Shown one piece after another: positions 38,296 to 48,200 of a stretch of 64,000 bases of DNA. Numbering within the stretch: the first letter of the stretch is position 1; every line of letters begins with the position of its first letter. The DNA lies in the NCBI RefSeq assembly GCF_001455965.1, contig NZ_LKKO01000023.1:1-64000 (forward strand). Direction: 5' to 3'. The stretch comes from Methylobacterium sp. GXS13 (GTDB lineage: Bacteria; Pseudomonadota; Alphaproteobacteria; Rhizobiales; Beijerinckiaceae). The notes below the pieces were generated by a model that was not told the origin of the DNA, ran no database searches, and was given only the letters and a program-made list of their open reading frames with translations. Made by a program: the position numbers and the translations under genes.

Positions 38296-39873
38296 ATGAG
38301 TTTGGTGCAACGGCTGGAAGTGCGTCAGGGCCAGGCCCTGGTGATGACGCCGCAGCTCCTGCAAGCGATCAAACTCCTGCAACTGTCGCACCTCGATCTC
38401 GCTGCCTATGTCGAGGCTGAGCTGGAGCGCAATCCGCTACTGGAACGCGCTGAATCCGAAGGCTCAGCACCGACCGACGCAGCCGAGGCGAGCGGCCCGT
38501 CCGACGAGGCGGCCTCCGGTGACGGCTTTGATGGCGCCGAGTCCGATTCGTGGCTCGCAACCGAGCTCAACCCAAGCCGCGGCGAGATCGAGACCGATTT
38601 CGATACGCGGCTCGACAACGTCTTTCCGGACGACGCCCCGACGCAGGTCCAGGAATCCGCCGCGGGCGACATGCTTTCGCTGACGCCGCCGCCCTACGGC
38701 AGCAGCGGCGGCAGCTTCGATTCCGACGCCCCCGACTTCGAGGCCGCCCTGACGGCCGAGATTTCCCTCCGCGATCACCTCGCGGGCCAGCTTGAGCTGG
38801 CAACCCGCGATCCAGCCGAGCGGCTGATCGGCGGTTTCCTGATCGATGCGGTCGACGAGGCCGGCTACCTGCGCGAGACCGTCGAAGGCGTGGCCGAGCG
38901 CCTCGGCGCCGAGCCCACCACGGTGGCCCGGGTCCTGACCCTGGTGCAGAGCTTCGACCCGCCCGGCATCGCCGCCCGGGACCTCGCTGAATGCCTGGCG
39001 ATCCAGCTGCGCGAGCGCGACCGGTTCGACCCGGCCATGCAGGCCCTCGTCTCGCGTCTTGACCTTGTCGCCAAGCGCGATTTTAGCGCCCTGCGCCGCC
39101 TCTGCGGCGTGGACGACGAGGACCTCGTCGAGATGCTGGGCGAGATCCGCCGGCTCGACCCGAAGCCCGGCCGGGCCTTCGGATCGAGCGGTGTCGAGGT
39201 GCTGATCCCCGACGTGTTCGTGCGCGCCGCCCCGGACGGATCCTGGCTGGTGGAACTCAACGGCGAGGCCCTGCCGCGCGTGCTGGTCAACCAGAGCTAT
39301 TATGCCCGGGTCGTTCGCGGCGCCTCGGCCGACGGCGACAAGGCGTTCCTGTCGGAGGCGCTGCAGAACGCCAATTGGCTCACCCGCTCCCTGGAGCAGC
39401 GCGCCCGCACGATCCTGAAGGTCGCCACCGAGATCGTCCGCCAGCAGGATGGATTCTTCGTCCACGGCGTCACGCATTTGCGCCCGCTGAACCTTAAGAC
39501 CGTGGCCGAGGCGATCGGCATGCACGAATCGACCGTCTCCCGGGTCACCTCCAACAAGGCGATCGGCACCAGCCGCGGCACCCTGGAGATGAAGTACTTC
39601 TTCACCGCGGCGATCCCCGGCGCGGCCGGTATGGCGGCCCATTCCTCGGAAGCCGTGCGTCACCGGATCAAGCAGTTGGTGGATGGCGAGACGCCGGACG
39701 ACGTGCTGTCGGACGACGCACTGGTGCAGAAGCTGCGCAGCGAGGGCGTCGACATCGCCCGTCGGACCGTAGCCAAGTACCGGGAATCTCTCCGGATCCC
39801 GAGCTCGATCGAGCGCCGCCGGGAGCATTACGCCCACGGCTCGGCCCATCACGGGGCGCTGGCCCTGCGCTGA
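38296..39873 (+). CDS. rpoN: RNA polymerase sigma-54 factor
   Basis: Sigma-54, which directs RNA polymerase to -24/-12 promoters used with enhancer-binding activators. It is 525 aa. Region I (Leu/Gln-rich, QALVMTPQLLQAIKLLQLSH, residues 13-32) is followed by an acidic region II (about 55-120), the core-binding and DNA-binding domains, and the RpoN box ARRTVAKYRE near the C-terminus (about residue 490). All are intact. The usual downstream hpf and ptsN genes are absent; glmU follows after 60 bp. Confidence 0.97.
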   Translation: MSLVQRLEVRQGQALVMTPQLLQAIKLLQLSHLDLAAYVEAELERNPLLERAESEGSAPTDAAEASGPSDEAASGDGFDGAESDSWLATELNPSRGEIETDFDTRLDNVFPDDAPTQVQESAAGDMLSLTPPPYGSSGGSFDSDAPDFEAALTAEISLRDHLAGQLELATRDPAERLIGGFLIDAVDEAGYLRETVEGVAERLGAEPTTVARVLTLVQSFDPPGIAARDLAECLAIQLRERDRFDPAMQALVSRLDLVAKRDFSALRRLCGVDDEDLVEMLGEIRRLDPKPGRAFGSSGVEVLIPDVFVRAAPDGSWLVELNGEALPRVLVNQSYYARVVRGASADGDKAFLSEALQNANWLTRSLEQRARTILKVATEIVRQQDGFFVHGVTHLRPLNLKTVAEAIGMHESTVSRVTSNKAIGTSRGTLEMKYFFTAAIPGAAGMAAHSSEAVRHRIKQLVDGETPDDVLSDDALVQKLRSEGVDIARRTVAKYRESLRIPSSIERRREHYAHGSAHHGALALR

Positions 39874-39933
39874 CATCCGCCGGGACAGTCTTGCGTCGCG
39901 CCGGCGTCCGGCCCATCCGGGGCGCGCCGAATC

Positions 39934-41331
39934 ATGACGCCCGGACCCGCAATGACTCCTCCCGCCACGCCCCCGCGCAGCCTCACCGCCATCGTGCTCG
40001 CGGCCGGGAAGGGCACGCGGATGCGCTCGGACCTGCCGAAAGTGCTCCACCGGATTGCCGGGCGGACCATGCTCGGCCATGTGCTGGCGGCCGAGCAGGC
40101 CGCGGGCGCCGGCCGGATCGCCGTGGTGGCCGAGCCCGGCCGTGAGGACGTCGCCGCCGAGATCGCCCGGGAGGCGCCCGGCGCGCAGGTTTTCCCGCAG
40201 GCCGAGCGGCTCGGGACCGCCCACGCGGTTCTGGCCGCCCGGGCCGTGCTCGAAGCCCCGGACGACGACGTGGTCATCGCCTTCGGCGACACGCCGCTGA
40301 TCAGTGCCGAAACCTTTTTGAGACTCCGTGCGCCGCTGGCGAACGGCGCAGGCGTCGCCGTCCTGGCGTTCGAAAGCCCGAATCCGACCGGCTACGGCCG
40401 GGTGCTCACCGAAGGCAGCTGCGTCCTGGCGATCCGCGAGGAGAAGGATGCGAGCCCGGCCGAGCGGGCCGTCACCCTGTGCAATGCCGGGCTGATGGCG
40501 CTCGCGGGGCAACACGCGCTGGCGCTGCTCACGCGCATCGGCAACGACAACGCCGCCGGCGAATACTACCTGCCCGACGCGGTGGCGCTCGCCGTTGCCG
40601 AGGGGCTCTCCGTCACGGTCGTGCCCGTGGACGAGGCGGAGGCGCAGGGCGTCAACGACCGGGTGCAGCTCGCCGTCGCCGAGACCGCGATCCAGGCCCG
40701 GCTGCGCCGCAGCGCCATGCTAGGCGGCGCCACGCTCGTCGCCCCCGAGACCGTGTTCCTCAGCCACGACACCATCCTCGGACGCGATGTCGTCGTGGAG
40801 CCGCATGTGGTGTTCGGGCCGGGCGTCCGGGTCGCGGACGGCTGCACGGTGCGGGCCTTCGCCCACCTCACCGACACCGTTCTCGAAGGAAGCGTACGCA
40901 TCGGGCCCTTCGTCCGGCTGCGTGGCCATGCCGTCCTTGAGGCCGGCGCGGAACTCGGCAACTTCGTCGAGCTCAAGAACGCCCGGATGGGACCGGGGGC
41001 CAAGGCCGCGCACCTCACCTATCTCGGCGACGCCGAGGTCGGCGCGAAGGCCAATATCGGCGCCGGCACGATCACCTGCAATTACGACGGCGTGCTCAAG
41101 CACCGGACCACGATCGGCGCCGGTGCCTTCATCGGTTCGAACTCGGCCCTGGTCGCCCCGGTCACGATCGGGGAGGGCGCCTATGTGGCCTCCGGCTCGG
41201 TGATCACCGACGCCGTGCCCGATGGCGCGATGGCGATTGCCCGCGGCCGCCAGACGGTGAAGCCAGGGTGGGCAGCCGAGAAGCGCGCGGCCCTGCTGGC
41301 CGAGAAGGCCCGACGCGGCAAGGGTTCCTGA
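39934..41331 (+). CDS. glmU: Bifunctional UDP-N-acetylglucosamine pyrophosphorylase / glucosamine-1-phosphate N-acetyltransferase
   Basis: Makes UDP-GlcNAc, the precursor of peptidoglycan and lipid A. It is 465 aa. The N-terminal uridyltransferase domain has the signature [19 protein letters not shown] (about residues 20-38). The C-terminal half is a left-handed beta-helix of hexapeptide repeats with acetyltransferase residues in [11 protein letters not shown] and [23 protein letters not shown] 39934 is used; ATG 39952 is also possible. glmS follows 149 bp downstream, so two steps of the same pathway are adjacent. Confidence 0.97.
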   Translation: MTPGPAMTPPATPPRSLTAIVLAAGKGTRMRSDLPKVLHRIAGRTMLGHVLAAEQAAGAGRIAVVAEPGREDVAAEIAREAPGAQVFPQAERLGTAHAVLAARAVLEAPDDDVVIAFGDTPLISAETFLRLRAPLANGAGVAVLAFESPNPTGYGRVLTEGSCVLAIREEKDASPAERAVTLCNAGLMALAGQHALALLTRIGNDNAAGEYYLPDAVALAVAEGLSVTVVPVDEAEAQGVNDRVQLAVAETAIQARLRRSAMLGGATLVAPETVFLSHDTILGRDVVVEPHVVFGPGVRVADGCTVRAFAHLTDTVLEGSVRIGPFVRLRGHAVLEAGAELGNFVELKNARMGPGAKAAHLTYLGDAEVGAKANIGAGTITCNYDGVLKHRTTIGAGAFIGSNSALVAPVTIGEGAYVASGSVITDAVPDGAMAIARGRQTVKPGWAAEKRAALLAEKARRGKGS

Positions 41332-41480
41332 AGCCGGGACGCCGAAGCGCGGTCAGGGGTGGCCCTGCGCCGTCACCATCCGGTACAAGGCACGCTCGGC
41401 ACCGCATTGCGCGGGGCGGCCTGGACCTTGCGCGGCGTGCCCGCGCTCAACGGCCGGGCGTTACAGCGAGAGACACGTCC

Positions 41481-43307
41481 ATGTGCGGCATCGTCGGCAT
41501 CGTCGGGCGCGACGCGGTGGCGGGGCAGGTGATCGAGGCCCTGCGGCGGCTCGAATACCGCGGCTACGATTCCGCCGGCATCGCCACCCTGGAGCACGGC
41601 CGGCGCGCCGGCCGCCGCGCCTCGGGCAAGCTGATCAATCTGGAGGCGCGGCTCGCGCAGGAGCCGCTCACCGGCACGATCGGCATCGGCCACACTCGCT
41701 GGGCGACGCATGGCCGACCCAACGAGACCAACGCCCACCCGCACGCCACCAAGCGCTTGGCCGTCGTCCATAACGGCATCATCGAGAATTTTCGCGAGTT
41801 GAAGGCCGAACTCGAAGCCGATGGCGTCGTGTTCGAGAGCCAGACCGACACCGAGGTCGTGGCCCAGCTGGTCAGCCGCAATATGGATCGGCAGATGAGC
41901 CCGGTCGACGCGGTGGCCGCCGCCCTGCCGCGACTGCGCGGCGCCTTCGCGCTGGGCTTCATCTTCTCCGGGGAGGAGAACCTGCTGATTGGCGCCCGCC
42001 ACGGCGCGCCGCTCGCGATCGGCTTCGGCCAGGGCGAGACCTATCTCGGCTCGGACGCCCTGGCGCTCGCTCCCTTCACCGACGCGATCACCTATCTCGA
42101 CGAGGGCGACTGGGCGATCCTGACCCGGGACGGCGCCGAGATCCGCGACGAGGCGGGCGCCCGCGTCGAGCGCCCGCGCCAGAAGATCGCCACGCAGGCC
42201 TACCGGATCGACAAGGGCGAGTACCGCCACTTCATGGCTAAGGAGATCCACGAGCAGCCCGAGGTGGTGGGCCGCACGCTCGCCCACTACGTCGACATGG
42301 CCAACGGCCGGGTCATGCTGCCCGAGGCGCTGCCCTTCGATTTCGCCAAGCTCAGCCGCGTCTACATCACCGCCTGCGGCACGGCGTTCTACGCCGGATT
42401 GGTGGCGCGCTACTGGTTCGAGCAGGTCGCGCGCCTGCCGGTGGAGATCGACGTCGCCTCCGAGGCCCGCTACCGCGAGGCGCCCTTGGAGAAGGACGGG
42501 CTGACGCTGGTCATCTCGCAATCGGGCGAGACTGCCGACACCCTGGCCTCGCTCCGCTACGCCAAGAGCCAGGGCCAGCACACGCTCTGCGTCGTGAACG
42601 TGCCGACCTCGACGATCGCGCGGGAATCCTCCGTGGTGATGCCGACGCTCGCCGGCCCCGAAATCGGCGTCGCCTCGACCAAGGCGTTCTCCTGCCAGCT
42701 GACCGTGCTGTTGTGCCTGGCCATTGCGGCCGGCCGCGCCCGCCGCGCCCTGGACGAGGCCGGGGAGCGCCGACTGGTGGACGCGCTGATCAAGGCCCCG
42801 GGCCTGATGGCCGAGGCGCTGACCCGGGAATCCGAGATCGAACTCCTGGCGCGGGACGTCGCAAAGGCCCGCGACGTGCTCTATCTCGGCCGCGGCACCA
42901 GCTACCCGATGGCGCTCGAAGGCGCGCTGAAGCTCAAGGAGATCAGCTACATTCACGCCGAGGGCTACGCCGCAGGCGAGTTGAAGCACGGGCCGATCGC
43001 TCTGATCGACGAGAGCGTGCCGGTGATCGTGATCGCGCCCCATGACGCGGTGTTCGAGAAGACGGTCTCGAACATGCAGGAGGTCGCGGCGCGCGGCGGG
43101 CGCATCGTCCTGATCGGCGACGCCAAGGGCGCGGCCGAGCACGGGCTCGACACCATGGCCACCGTCACCATGCCGGATCTCGACGCCACGGTGGCGCCGA
43201 TCGTGTACGCGGTGCCGATCCAGCTGGTGGCCTACCACACCGCGGTGTTCATGGGGAAAGACGTCGACCAGCCCCGGAACCTCGCAAAGTCCGTCACCGT
43301 CGAGTAA
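41481..43307 (+). CDS. glmS: Glutamine--fructose-6-phosphate aminotransferase (isomerizing)
   Basis: First enzyme of hexosamine synthesis, converting fructose-6-phosphate and glutamine to glucosamine-6-phosphate. It is 608 aa from ATG 41481. The glutaminase domain begins with the nucleophile Cys2 (MCGIVGIVGRDAV) and includes HTRWATHG. Two SIS sugar-isomerase domains follow (about 285-430 and 455-598), ending with the typical DQPRNLAKSVTVE. No glmS ribozyme is evident in the 149-bp leader, as expected outside Firmicutes. Confidence 0.98.
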   Translation: MCGIVGIVGRDAVAGQVIEALRRLEYRGYDSAGIATLEHGRRAGRRASGKLINLEARLAQEPLTGTIGIGHTRWATHGRPNETNAHPHATKRLAVVHNGIIENFRELKAELEADGVVFESQTDTEVVAQLVSRNMDRQMSPVDAVAAALPRLRGAFALGFIFSGEENLLIGARHGAPLAIGFGQGETYLGSDALALAPFTDAITYLDEGDWAILTRDGAEIRDEAGARVERPRQKIATQAYRIDKGEYRHFMAKEIHEQPEVVGRTLAHYVDMANGRVMLPEALPFDFAKLSRVYITACGTAFYAGLVARYWFEQVARLPVEIDVASEARYREAPLEKDGLTLVISQSGETADTLASLRYAKSQGQHTLCVVNVPTSTIARESSVVMPTLAGPEIGVASTKAFSCQLTVLLCLAIAAGRARRALDEAGERRLVDALIKAPGLMAEALTRESEIELLARDVAKARDVLYLGRGTSYPMALEGALKLKEISYIHAEGYAAGELKHGPIALIDESVPVIVIAPHDAVFEKTVSNMQEVAARGGRIVLIGDAKGAAEHGLDTMATVTMPDLDATVAPIVYAVPIQLVAYHTAVFMGKDVDQPRNLAKSVTVE

Positions 43308-43723
43308 CCCCACCGCCGATCAGGGAATTTCGTCCGCGGCCAGTCGAATCGCGTGGCATCTGTCGTGCATAAGATGACGTTGCCATGAGACGTTCAGTTT
43401 GTCGGAGACTAAAACTGACGCAAGCAGCCTCATGAAGATCTGCGAGCGGGGTGGCGTCACGCTCGCAAGGCTTGTCTCGGCATCGGCATCGCGAGGCCCA
43501 GGCAAAGGACCGCTCGACCAAATCGGCAGGCGATGGCAGCACGTCCTTCGACACGCTCAGGCACAGTCCACTGCGCGCGATGTTGACGGCTTTGACAGGC
43601 GTGCGATGTGGCGAGCGCGCGATGGGTCCCTCGAGTGCGTCCTTGCCGCGGACGGATTCCGGAGGGGCTCGTCGCGGGGCACGACAGCGATATAGCATCT
43701 CGGTTCCGAAGCGGATTGCAGGG

Positions 43724-43740
43724 AGGACTTTACCTGACAA
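43724..43740 (+). repeat. 17-bp direct repeat, left copy
   Basis: The sequence AGGACTTTACCTGACAA occurs here and identically, in the same orientation, at 48176-48192. Downstream flanks are also loosely similar (GCAAAGCCAGGAG versus ACCCGGCAGGA). Confidence 0.7.
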
Positions 43741-43791
43741 GCAAAGCCAGGAGTGGTCGTTTAAAGACGAGCCTGTCGGTCTCAAGCCGAT

Positions 43792-43844
43792 GACGTCTAC
43801 GCCACTGTCAAATCCCCCGATCAACCGACGCTGGCGTAGACGTC
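43792..43844 (+). other. Long perfect inverted repeat (hairpin)
   Basis: 13-bp perfect arms separated by 27 nt, 55 bp before a U-tract terminator. It may be an RNA hairpin or a protein-binding site. No neighbouring gene explains it. Confidence 0.6.
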
Positions 43845-43899
43845 TTCATCCCCGACCACGCCCTTCGCTGGTCAGAACGGCATTCTTGAACCCAAGCCT

Positions 43900-43930
43900 A
43901 AGCCCTGTGGCGCAAGCCCGGGGCTTTTTT
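43900..43930 (+). terminator. Rho-independent terminator
   Basis: AAGCCC (43900-43905) pairs with GGGCTT (43921-43926) around a 15-nt loop, followed by a run of T to 43930. It lies about 590 bp after glmS with no intact gene directly upstream, so the transcript it ends is unclear. Confidence 0.7.
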
Positions 43931-43983
43931 GTTGCCGCCTTGGGCCAAAAGCAATCGACGATCGATAGTATCATTCATGGAAC

Positions 43984-44450
43984 ATGGAAGAGACTGATGA
44001 CAAGCCTTCCCTGGACGTGGATCGGGCCGACGTTAGCACAACATTGCCTGGAATATCGGTTAGGGCCATTGATACCGATACCCTTGTTCAGCTGCGCAAT
44101 AGGACAGAGCTACTCCGAAGGATGAATGCTGCCATACCGCATTGAGCCGTCAATGAATTGCTCGTCGTCTATGGCAACGCCCGTGCTAAGATCTTATCGA
44201 TTCAACACGCCCAACCATCTTTTCTCTCAGGTCGCCGCTGGTTCGTCAAACCAGATGAATGCAAAGGCTCGATGTCGAGCAACGCACCGTCGGCGATGCG
44301 TTTCTACGTCTCCGACAAGCGGCATACGACGGCGAACCGAGCGGATGTCAGGATTGTCCTGACGGGACTGCGGTCTTCTCTGACTGCAATCCCAGTCTGC
44401 GAGTCACAGATTGTTCCGTGAGCGATACGAGGGTTCCAAAAAGCCTCGCC
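43984..44450 (+). pseudogene. Decayed reading frame of unknown family
   Basis: ATG 43984 opens a 53-residue frame (ending ELLRRMNAAIPH) with natural-looking composition. After a TGA at 44143 the same frame continues for about 90 residues (NELLVVYGNARAKILSIQHA, then RRWFVKPDEC). A second frame then takes over at about 44259 with MQRLDVEQRTVGDAFLRLRQ. This looks like one former gene interrupted by a stop codon and a frameshift. I do not recognise the family, and coincidence is possible. Confidence 0.35.
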
Positions 44451-44586
44451 CATCACTCGCGCCTCAAACGGTGCTTTACGCCCCGATACGGTTCGTCACG
44501 CCCATCGCCGATTGCGTCGCCCGACGGCGCAAGTCCGACGTTCGGTACACCGCTCCGAATTCAATCATTGAGATCAAGGTTCGACT

Positions 44587-45084
44587 ATGAAGAATATCGT
44601 TTGTCTTGCATTCATCGCAGGGTCGTTGCTTGCCGGCCCGGCGTTCGCCGAGGATAAATCGACGTCCCATCCCGACGCGCAGGCGAAACCGATGGCAGCG
44701 CCGCCGGCCGGCACAGCGATGCCGACTGCGATCGACGGCGCTGGCGGCATGACGATGGCCAACTCTGCCACGGTCAAGATCAGGTTCATCACGGCCAAGC
44801 CGGCGGACATCATGTCCTCGAAGCTCGTCGGAAAGACACTTTACAACAACAAGAACGAAAACGTCGGCGAAATCGAAGATCTGGTGATCGACAACGGCAA
44901 GACCGTTACGGGTGTCGTCGTGAGTGTCGGCGGTTTCCTCGGGTTGGGCGAACGATACGTGCTCGTCGATCCAGCGACGATCTTCCTGCATCAGGCCGAT
45001 GGATCCATCAAGGCGATCGTCGACACCGACAAGGATACTTTGAAGAACGCACCTGCGTTCAAATACAACAAGAAGAATACCTGA
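44587..45084 (+). CDS. PRC-barrel domain protein, exported
   Basis: A 165-residue periplasmic protein with a Sec signal peptide (about residues 1-21, ending AFAED) and a Pro/Ala-rich linker. A PRC-barrel follows (about 75-150), recognisable from KLVGKTLYNNKNENVGEIED and VVSVGGFLGLGERYVLVD. Exported PRC-barrel proteins are common in Methylobacterium and Rhizobiales and are often stress-related; the ligand is unknown. ATG 44587 has AAGG upstream. It precedes a sensor kinase/regulator pair by 250 bp. Confidence 0.88.
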   Translation: MKNIVCLAFIAGSLLAGPAFAEDKSTSHPDAQAKPMAAPPAGTAMPTAIDGAGGMTMANSATVKIRFITAKPADIMSSKLVGKTLYNNKNENVGEIEDLVIDNGKTVTGVVVSVGGFLGLGERYVLVDPATIFLHQADGSIKAIVDTDKDTLKNAPAFKYNKKNT

Positions 45085-45333
45085 TCTTCAACCCGCGAGG
45101 GCGCGCCACTCGCAGGCGCGATCCCTCGCGGCCTCTGCCGGGCAGTGGGCTCGGCGAGACGGTACGATCACTCCCCTTGTTCCCGTTTTTATTTCTCGAT
45201 CCTTGGAGCTTTTAGACAACGGTCCGAGTTGCAGACGTCACGTGCAACATCCAACGGATCTATCGAGGCATATGGTCGGACTGGAAATGACCGAACCACG
45301 CGATCAACTCCACCGACAAGGAGGGGGCGTCGC

Positions 45334-47439
45334 GTGCAAGGGATCCTCGAACACGTGCCTCTGAATATCCGGGGCGTAGGCCCGGCTGAGAAGACAGGCC
45401 GGCGACGCTTGGGCCGGGGCAGCGGCCGAACCCTGGTGGCCTTGGCTCTGGCGGCCGCCATCCCGGTCCTGCTGCTGAGCGGTTGGGTCGCCACGGTGAT
45501 GGCGCAGCAGCAGCGTGATCTTACCCGCCATGCCGCCGTTATCAGTGCGGCCCGCGTGGCCGAGCGGGTTGCCGCCGACATCGCCATGCAGATGGCCGCC
45601 CTTGAAGTCCAGGCCGCCGCAACCAGCCTCGATCAGCCGGATTTCACCATATTCTACGCCGAAGCGGAGCGTTTGAAACGCGCGCACCCGTTATGGGAGA
45701 CCGTCGAACTTTCCGGGGCCGACGGCATTCAAGTCGTCAACCTTCTTCGAGCCCTCACGGATGGACTCGGGCCGACAGCCGATCGAAAGAGCTTCGACGA
45801 AGTCATGAGGACGAGACGCCCCACCGTGGGCGGCATCGGTCCGATCGGGCCCATCTCGGGCAAGCGTCTCGTCGCCCTGCGCGTCCCTGTCATCCGCGGC
45901 TCCGCCTTTCCCTACGTTCTGTCCATAGGTCTGGCCACAAAGGCGGTCAGCGCGATCCTGCGCAACGCCTGTGCGCCGGAAGGTTGGGTCGGAACGATCG
46001 TCGATGCGGACGGAAACACCATTGCCCGGACCCGGGCGGAAGCGGAGGAACTCGGCCACCCGGCCGACGCGGCCCTGCTGGCGGCCATCCGACGCGCTCC
46101 GCAGGGATTCTACATGGGCTCGGCGTTGGAAGGCTCCGACGTCGAGGTGGTGTACCGGACCCTCAAGGATACCGGCGGCTGGTCGGTCCATTTCAGCGTG
46201 CCGGCGGCAAAGCTCGACGCACCGGTCGCGCGTTCGTACTACGTGCTGGCTGGAGGAAGCGTGCTCAGCGTCGGGCTGGCCCTTGCACTTGTCGGGCTTG
46301 TGGGCCGGGACATGGCGCAACGGCGCTCTGGAGAGCAGGCGCAATTCGCCCTGGCGCTTCGATCGAGCGAGGAGCAGGGTGCAGTAGCCGCCGAGGCGGC
46401 GGAACTCGGCACGTTGCGGTGGGACACGGCGCGGGGACGCGTGACCGGATCCGCACGAGCCGCTCACCTTCTCGGATGGAAGGCGGGCGTGACGGGCCTG
46501 CGCGAGACCGAAACCGATGCGCATGACGCCCTCAGTGCGATCTCCGTCGACGACCGGCAGCGCCTCGCCGAAGCCTTGCGCGGAAGCCTCGCGGACGGAA
46601 CGACGCTCGACGTGGAGTTCCGCGTCAACCGGTCGGGATCGGAGCCGAATTGGGTCCGTTTGACCGGTCGTACGCCTGTGTTGGACGCAGACACCTCGAC
46701 CAGCCTCTTCTACGGGGTCGTATCCGACATCGAACCGCGCAAGCGTGCCGAGGCCGATCACGCGGAATTGCTTCGCAAGCTCAACGAGGCGCAGGAGGAT
46801 GAGCAGCGCCGCATCGCGCGGGAGCTTCACGATCAGGTCGGGCAGACCGTCACGGGCCTCTCGCTTGGCCTGAAGAATTTGGAAGGGCTGTTAAAGAGCT
46901 CCTCCCCGCCACCGCAGGCTCTGGAGCAACTCCACTGGCTGCAAATCATCGCCGGTGAGATCGGTCGCGACATTCACCACGCCGCCGTCGATCTCCGGCC
47001 GACCGCCCTGGACGATCTCGGTTTGCGCGAGGCCCTCGGGACGCTTTTGCGCGATTGGAGTGAGCGGCATGGCATCCGCTCAGACCTGCAGTTTATCGGT
47101 GACAGCGTTCGCCTGCCCACGCGAATAGAGACGGCAATCTACCGGATCGTGCAGGAGGCCCTGACGAATGTCCTCAAGCACGCGCAGGCCTCCGACGTCA
47201 GCGTGTCCGTGGAACGACGCCCGGAGCAAGTACGGGTCATCATCGAGGACGATGGCGTCGGCTTCGATACAGATGCCTGCCCTGTCGGATCTCCGGAAGG
47301 ATCAGGGCCGAAACCCCGGTTGGGATTGTCCGGCATTCGCGAGCGCTTGTCCCTCCTCAACGGCAAGCTCACGCTCGAATCCTCGCCCGGATCCGGCGCA
47401 GCGCTCTTCGTTTACATCCCGCTTTCGCGCCCCGCCTGA
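45334..47439 (+). CDS. Membrane sensor histidine kinase (HisKA_3/NarX-like)
   Basis: A 701-residue two-component sensor. GTG 45334 is chosen because AAGGAGGG lies about eight bases upstream; earlier in-frame codons lack this. TM1 is at about residues 33-57, an extracytoplasmic Cache-like sensor domain runs to about 298, TM2 is at 300-323, and a PAS-like domain lies at about 365-475. A HisKA_3 dimerisation domain follows, with the phospho-acceptor His499 in ARELHDQVGQ, then a HATPase_c with a GVGFD G1 box and GLSGIRERL. The response regulator gene starts 18 bp downstream, so the pair is almost certainly cognate. The signal is unknown. Confidence 0.93.
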   Translation: MQGILEHVPLNIRGVGPAEKTGRRRLGRGSGRTLVALALAAAIPVLLLSGWVATVMAQQQRDLTRHAAVISAARVAERVAADIAMQMAALEVQAAATSLDQPDFTIFYAEAERLKRAHPLWETVELSGADGIQVVNLLRALTDGLGPTADRKSFDEVMRTRRPTVGGIGPIGPISGKRLVALRVPVIRGSAFPYVLSIGLATKAVSAILRNACAPEGWVGTIVDADGNTIARTRAEAEELGHPADAALLAAIRRAPQGFYMGSALEGSDVEVVYRTLKDTGGWSVHFSVPAAKLDAPVARSYYVLAGGSVLSVGLALALVGLVGRDMAQRRSGEQAQFALALRSSEEQGAVAAEAAELGTLRWDTARGRVTGSARAAHLLGWKAGVTGLRETETDAHDALSAISVDDRQRLAEALRGSLADGTTLDVEFRVNRSGSEPNWVRLTGRTPVLDADTSTSLFYGVVSDIEPRKRAEADHAELLRKLNEAQEDEQRRIARELHDQVGQTVTGLSLGLKNLEGLLKSSSPPPQALEQLHWLQIIAGEIGRDIHHAAVDLRPTALDDLGLREALGTLLRDWSERHGIRSDLQFIGDSVRLPTRIETAIYRIVQEALTNVLKHAQASDVSVSVERRPEQVRVIIEDDGVGFDTDACPVGSPEGSGPKPRLGLSGIRERLSLLNGKLTLESSPGSGAALFVYIPLSRPA

Positions 47440-47457
47440 CGCCCGAGGAATAGCATC

Positions 47458-48123
47458 TTGGATCGCATCCGGGTCGTTCTGGCTGACGACCACCCTATCG
47501 TCCTGGCCGGGATCCGAGCATTGCTCGCCGCCGACCTGGACATCGTGCTCGTCGGTGACGCCACCTGCGGGAGCGAAGCCTTATCGCTCATTCATGCCGC
47601 AAAGCCCGATGTGGCCGTGATCGACATTTCGATGCCCGGCCTCAATGGACTGGCATTGACGGAACGGATCTCGGTTGAATGCCCGGGAACCCAGGTGCTG
47701 GTTCTCACGGTTCATGAGGACGCTGCGTACGTCCAGCCCCTCTTGCGGGCTGGTGCGCGGGGGTATCTGCTGAAGCGCTCAGCGGCAGAGGATCTCCTTC
47801 GCGCGCTGCGGGCGGTCGCGGCTGGCGGCCTGTACCTGGACCCATCCATTGCGGGCCATGCACTTGCCGACCAGCCTTCGGCCAAGAGCAGCGTTGGGGG
47901 CGGCCAGGGGCGGGAGACCCTCAGCCCGCGCGAGACCGCAACGCTCCGATTGATTGCCCAAGGGTTCAGCAACAAGGAGATCGCGCATCGCATGGAGGTC
48001 AGTATCAAGTCGGTCGAGACCTACAAGGCGCGCGCTGCCGAGAAGCTCGGCTTGAAGACGCGTGCTGAGATCATCCGCTACGGTGCGGCCCATGGCTGGC
48101 TTGATGCGCTGACGCTGCGCTAG
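47458..48123 (+). CDS. NarL/FixJ-family response regulator
   Basis: A 221-residue regulator. The receiver domain has acidic residues DD at 10-11, phospho-aspartate D56 (VIDISMPGL), and the conserved Thr and Lys further on. The C-terminal LuxR-type helix-turn-helix contains LSPRETATLRLIAQGFSNKE followed by IAHRMEVSIKSVETYKARA. TTG 47458 is preceded by GAGGAA. It directly follows the sensor kinase and probably accepts its phosphate. Likely targets include neighbouring genes, but this is not shown by sequence. Confidence 0.95.
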   Translation: MDRIRVVLADDHPIVLAGIRALLAADLDIVLVGDATCGSEALSLIHAAKPDVAVIDISMPGLNGLALTERISVECPGTQVLVLTVHEDAAYVQPLLRAGARGYLLKRSAAEDLLRALRAVAAGGLYLDPSIAGHALADQPSAKSSVGGGQGRETLSPRETATLRLIAQGFSNKEIAHRMEVSIKSVETYKARAAEKLGLKTRAEIIRYGAAHGWLDALTLR

Positions 48124-48175
48124 GCCCCGGAACGCTATCAGCCCGGGTCCATCTACTCAGAAACCCCGGCTCTGT

Positions 48176-48192
48176 AGGACTTTACCTGACAA
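48176..48192 (+). repeat. 17-bp direct repeat, right copy
   Basis: Identical to 43724-43740. The two copies enclose the decayed frame, PRC-barrel gene, sensor kinase and response regulator (about 4.4 kb). Confidence 0.7.
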
Positions 48193-48200
48193 ACCCGGCA

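Larger units (their letters stand above)
43308..43983. other. Gene-poor region after glmS with hairpin and terminator
   Basis: No convincing gene lies here. It holds a 17-bp direct-repeat copy (43724-43740). It also holds a hairpin made of two perfect 13-bp arms, GACGTCTACGCCA (43792-43804) and TGGCGTAGACGTC (43832-43844). A Rho-independent terminator follows at 43900-43930. The hairpin-terminator order suggests the 3' end of a transcript, possibly an RNA or a decayed gene. Confidence 0.5.

Noticed and set aside
41332..41480. glmS-type ribozyme in the glmS leader
   Set aside because: The leader is short and shows none of the expected catalytic core; the ribozyme is known mainly from Firmicutes and relatives.
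43294..43824. Minus-strand frame of about 176 codons after glmS
   Set aside because: It overlaps the glmS end and the hairpin region, and its translation is Arg/Ser/Cys-rich without any domain pattern.
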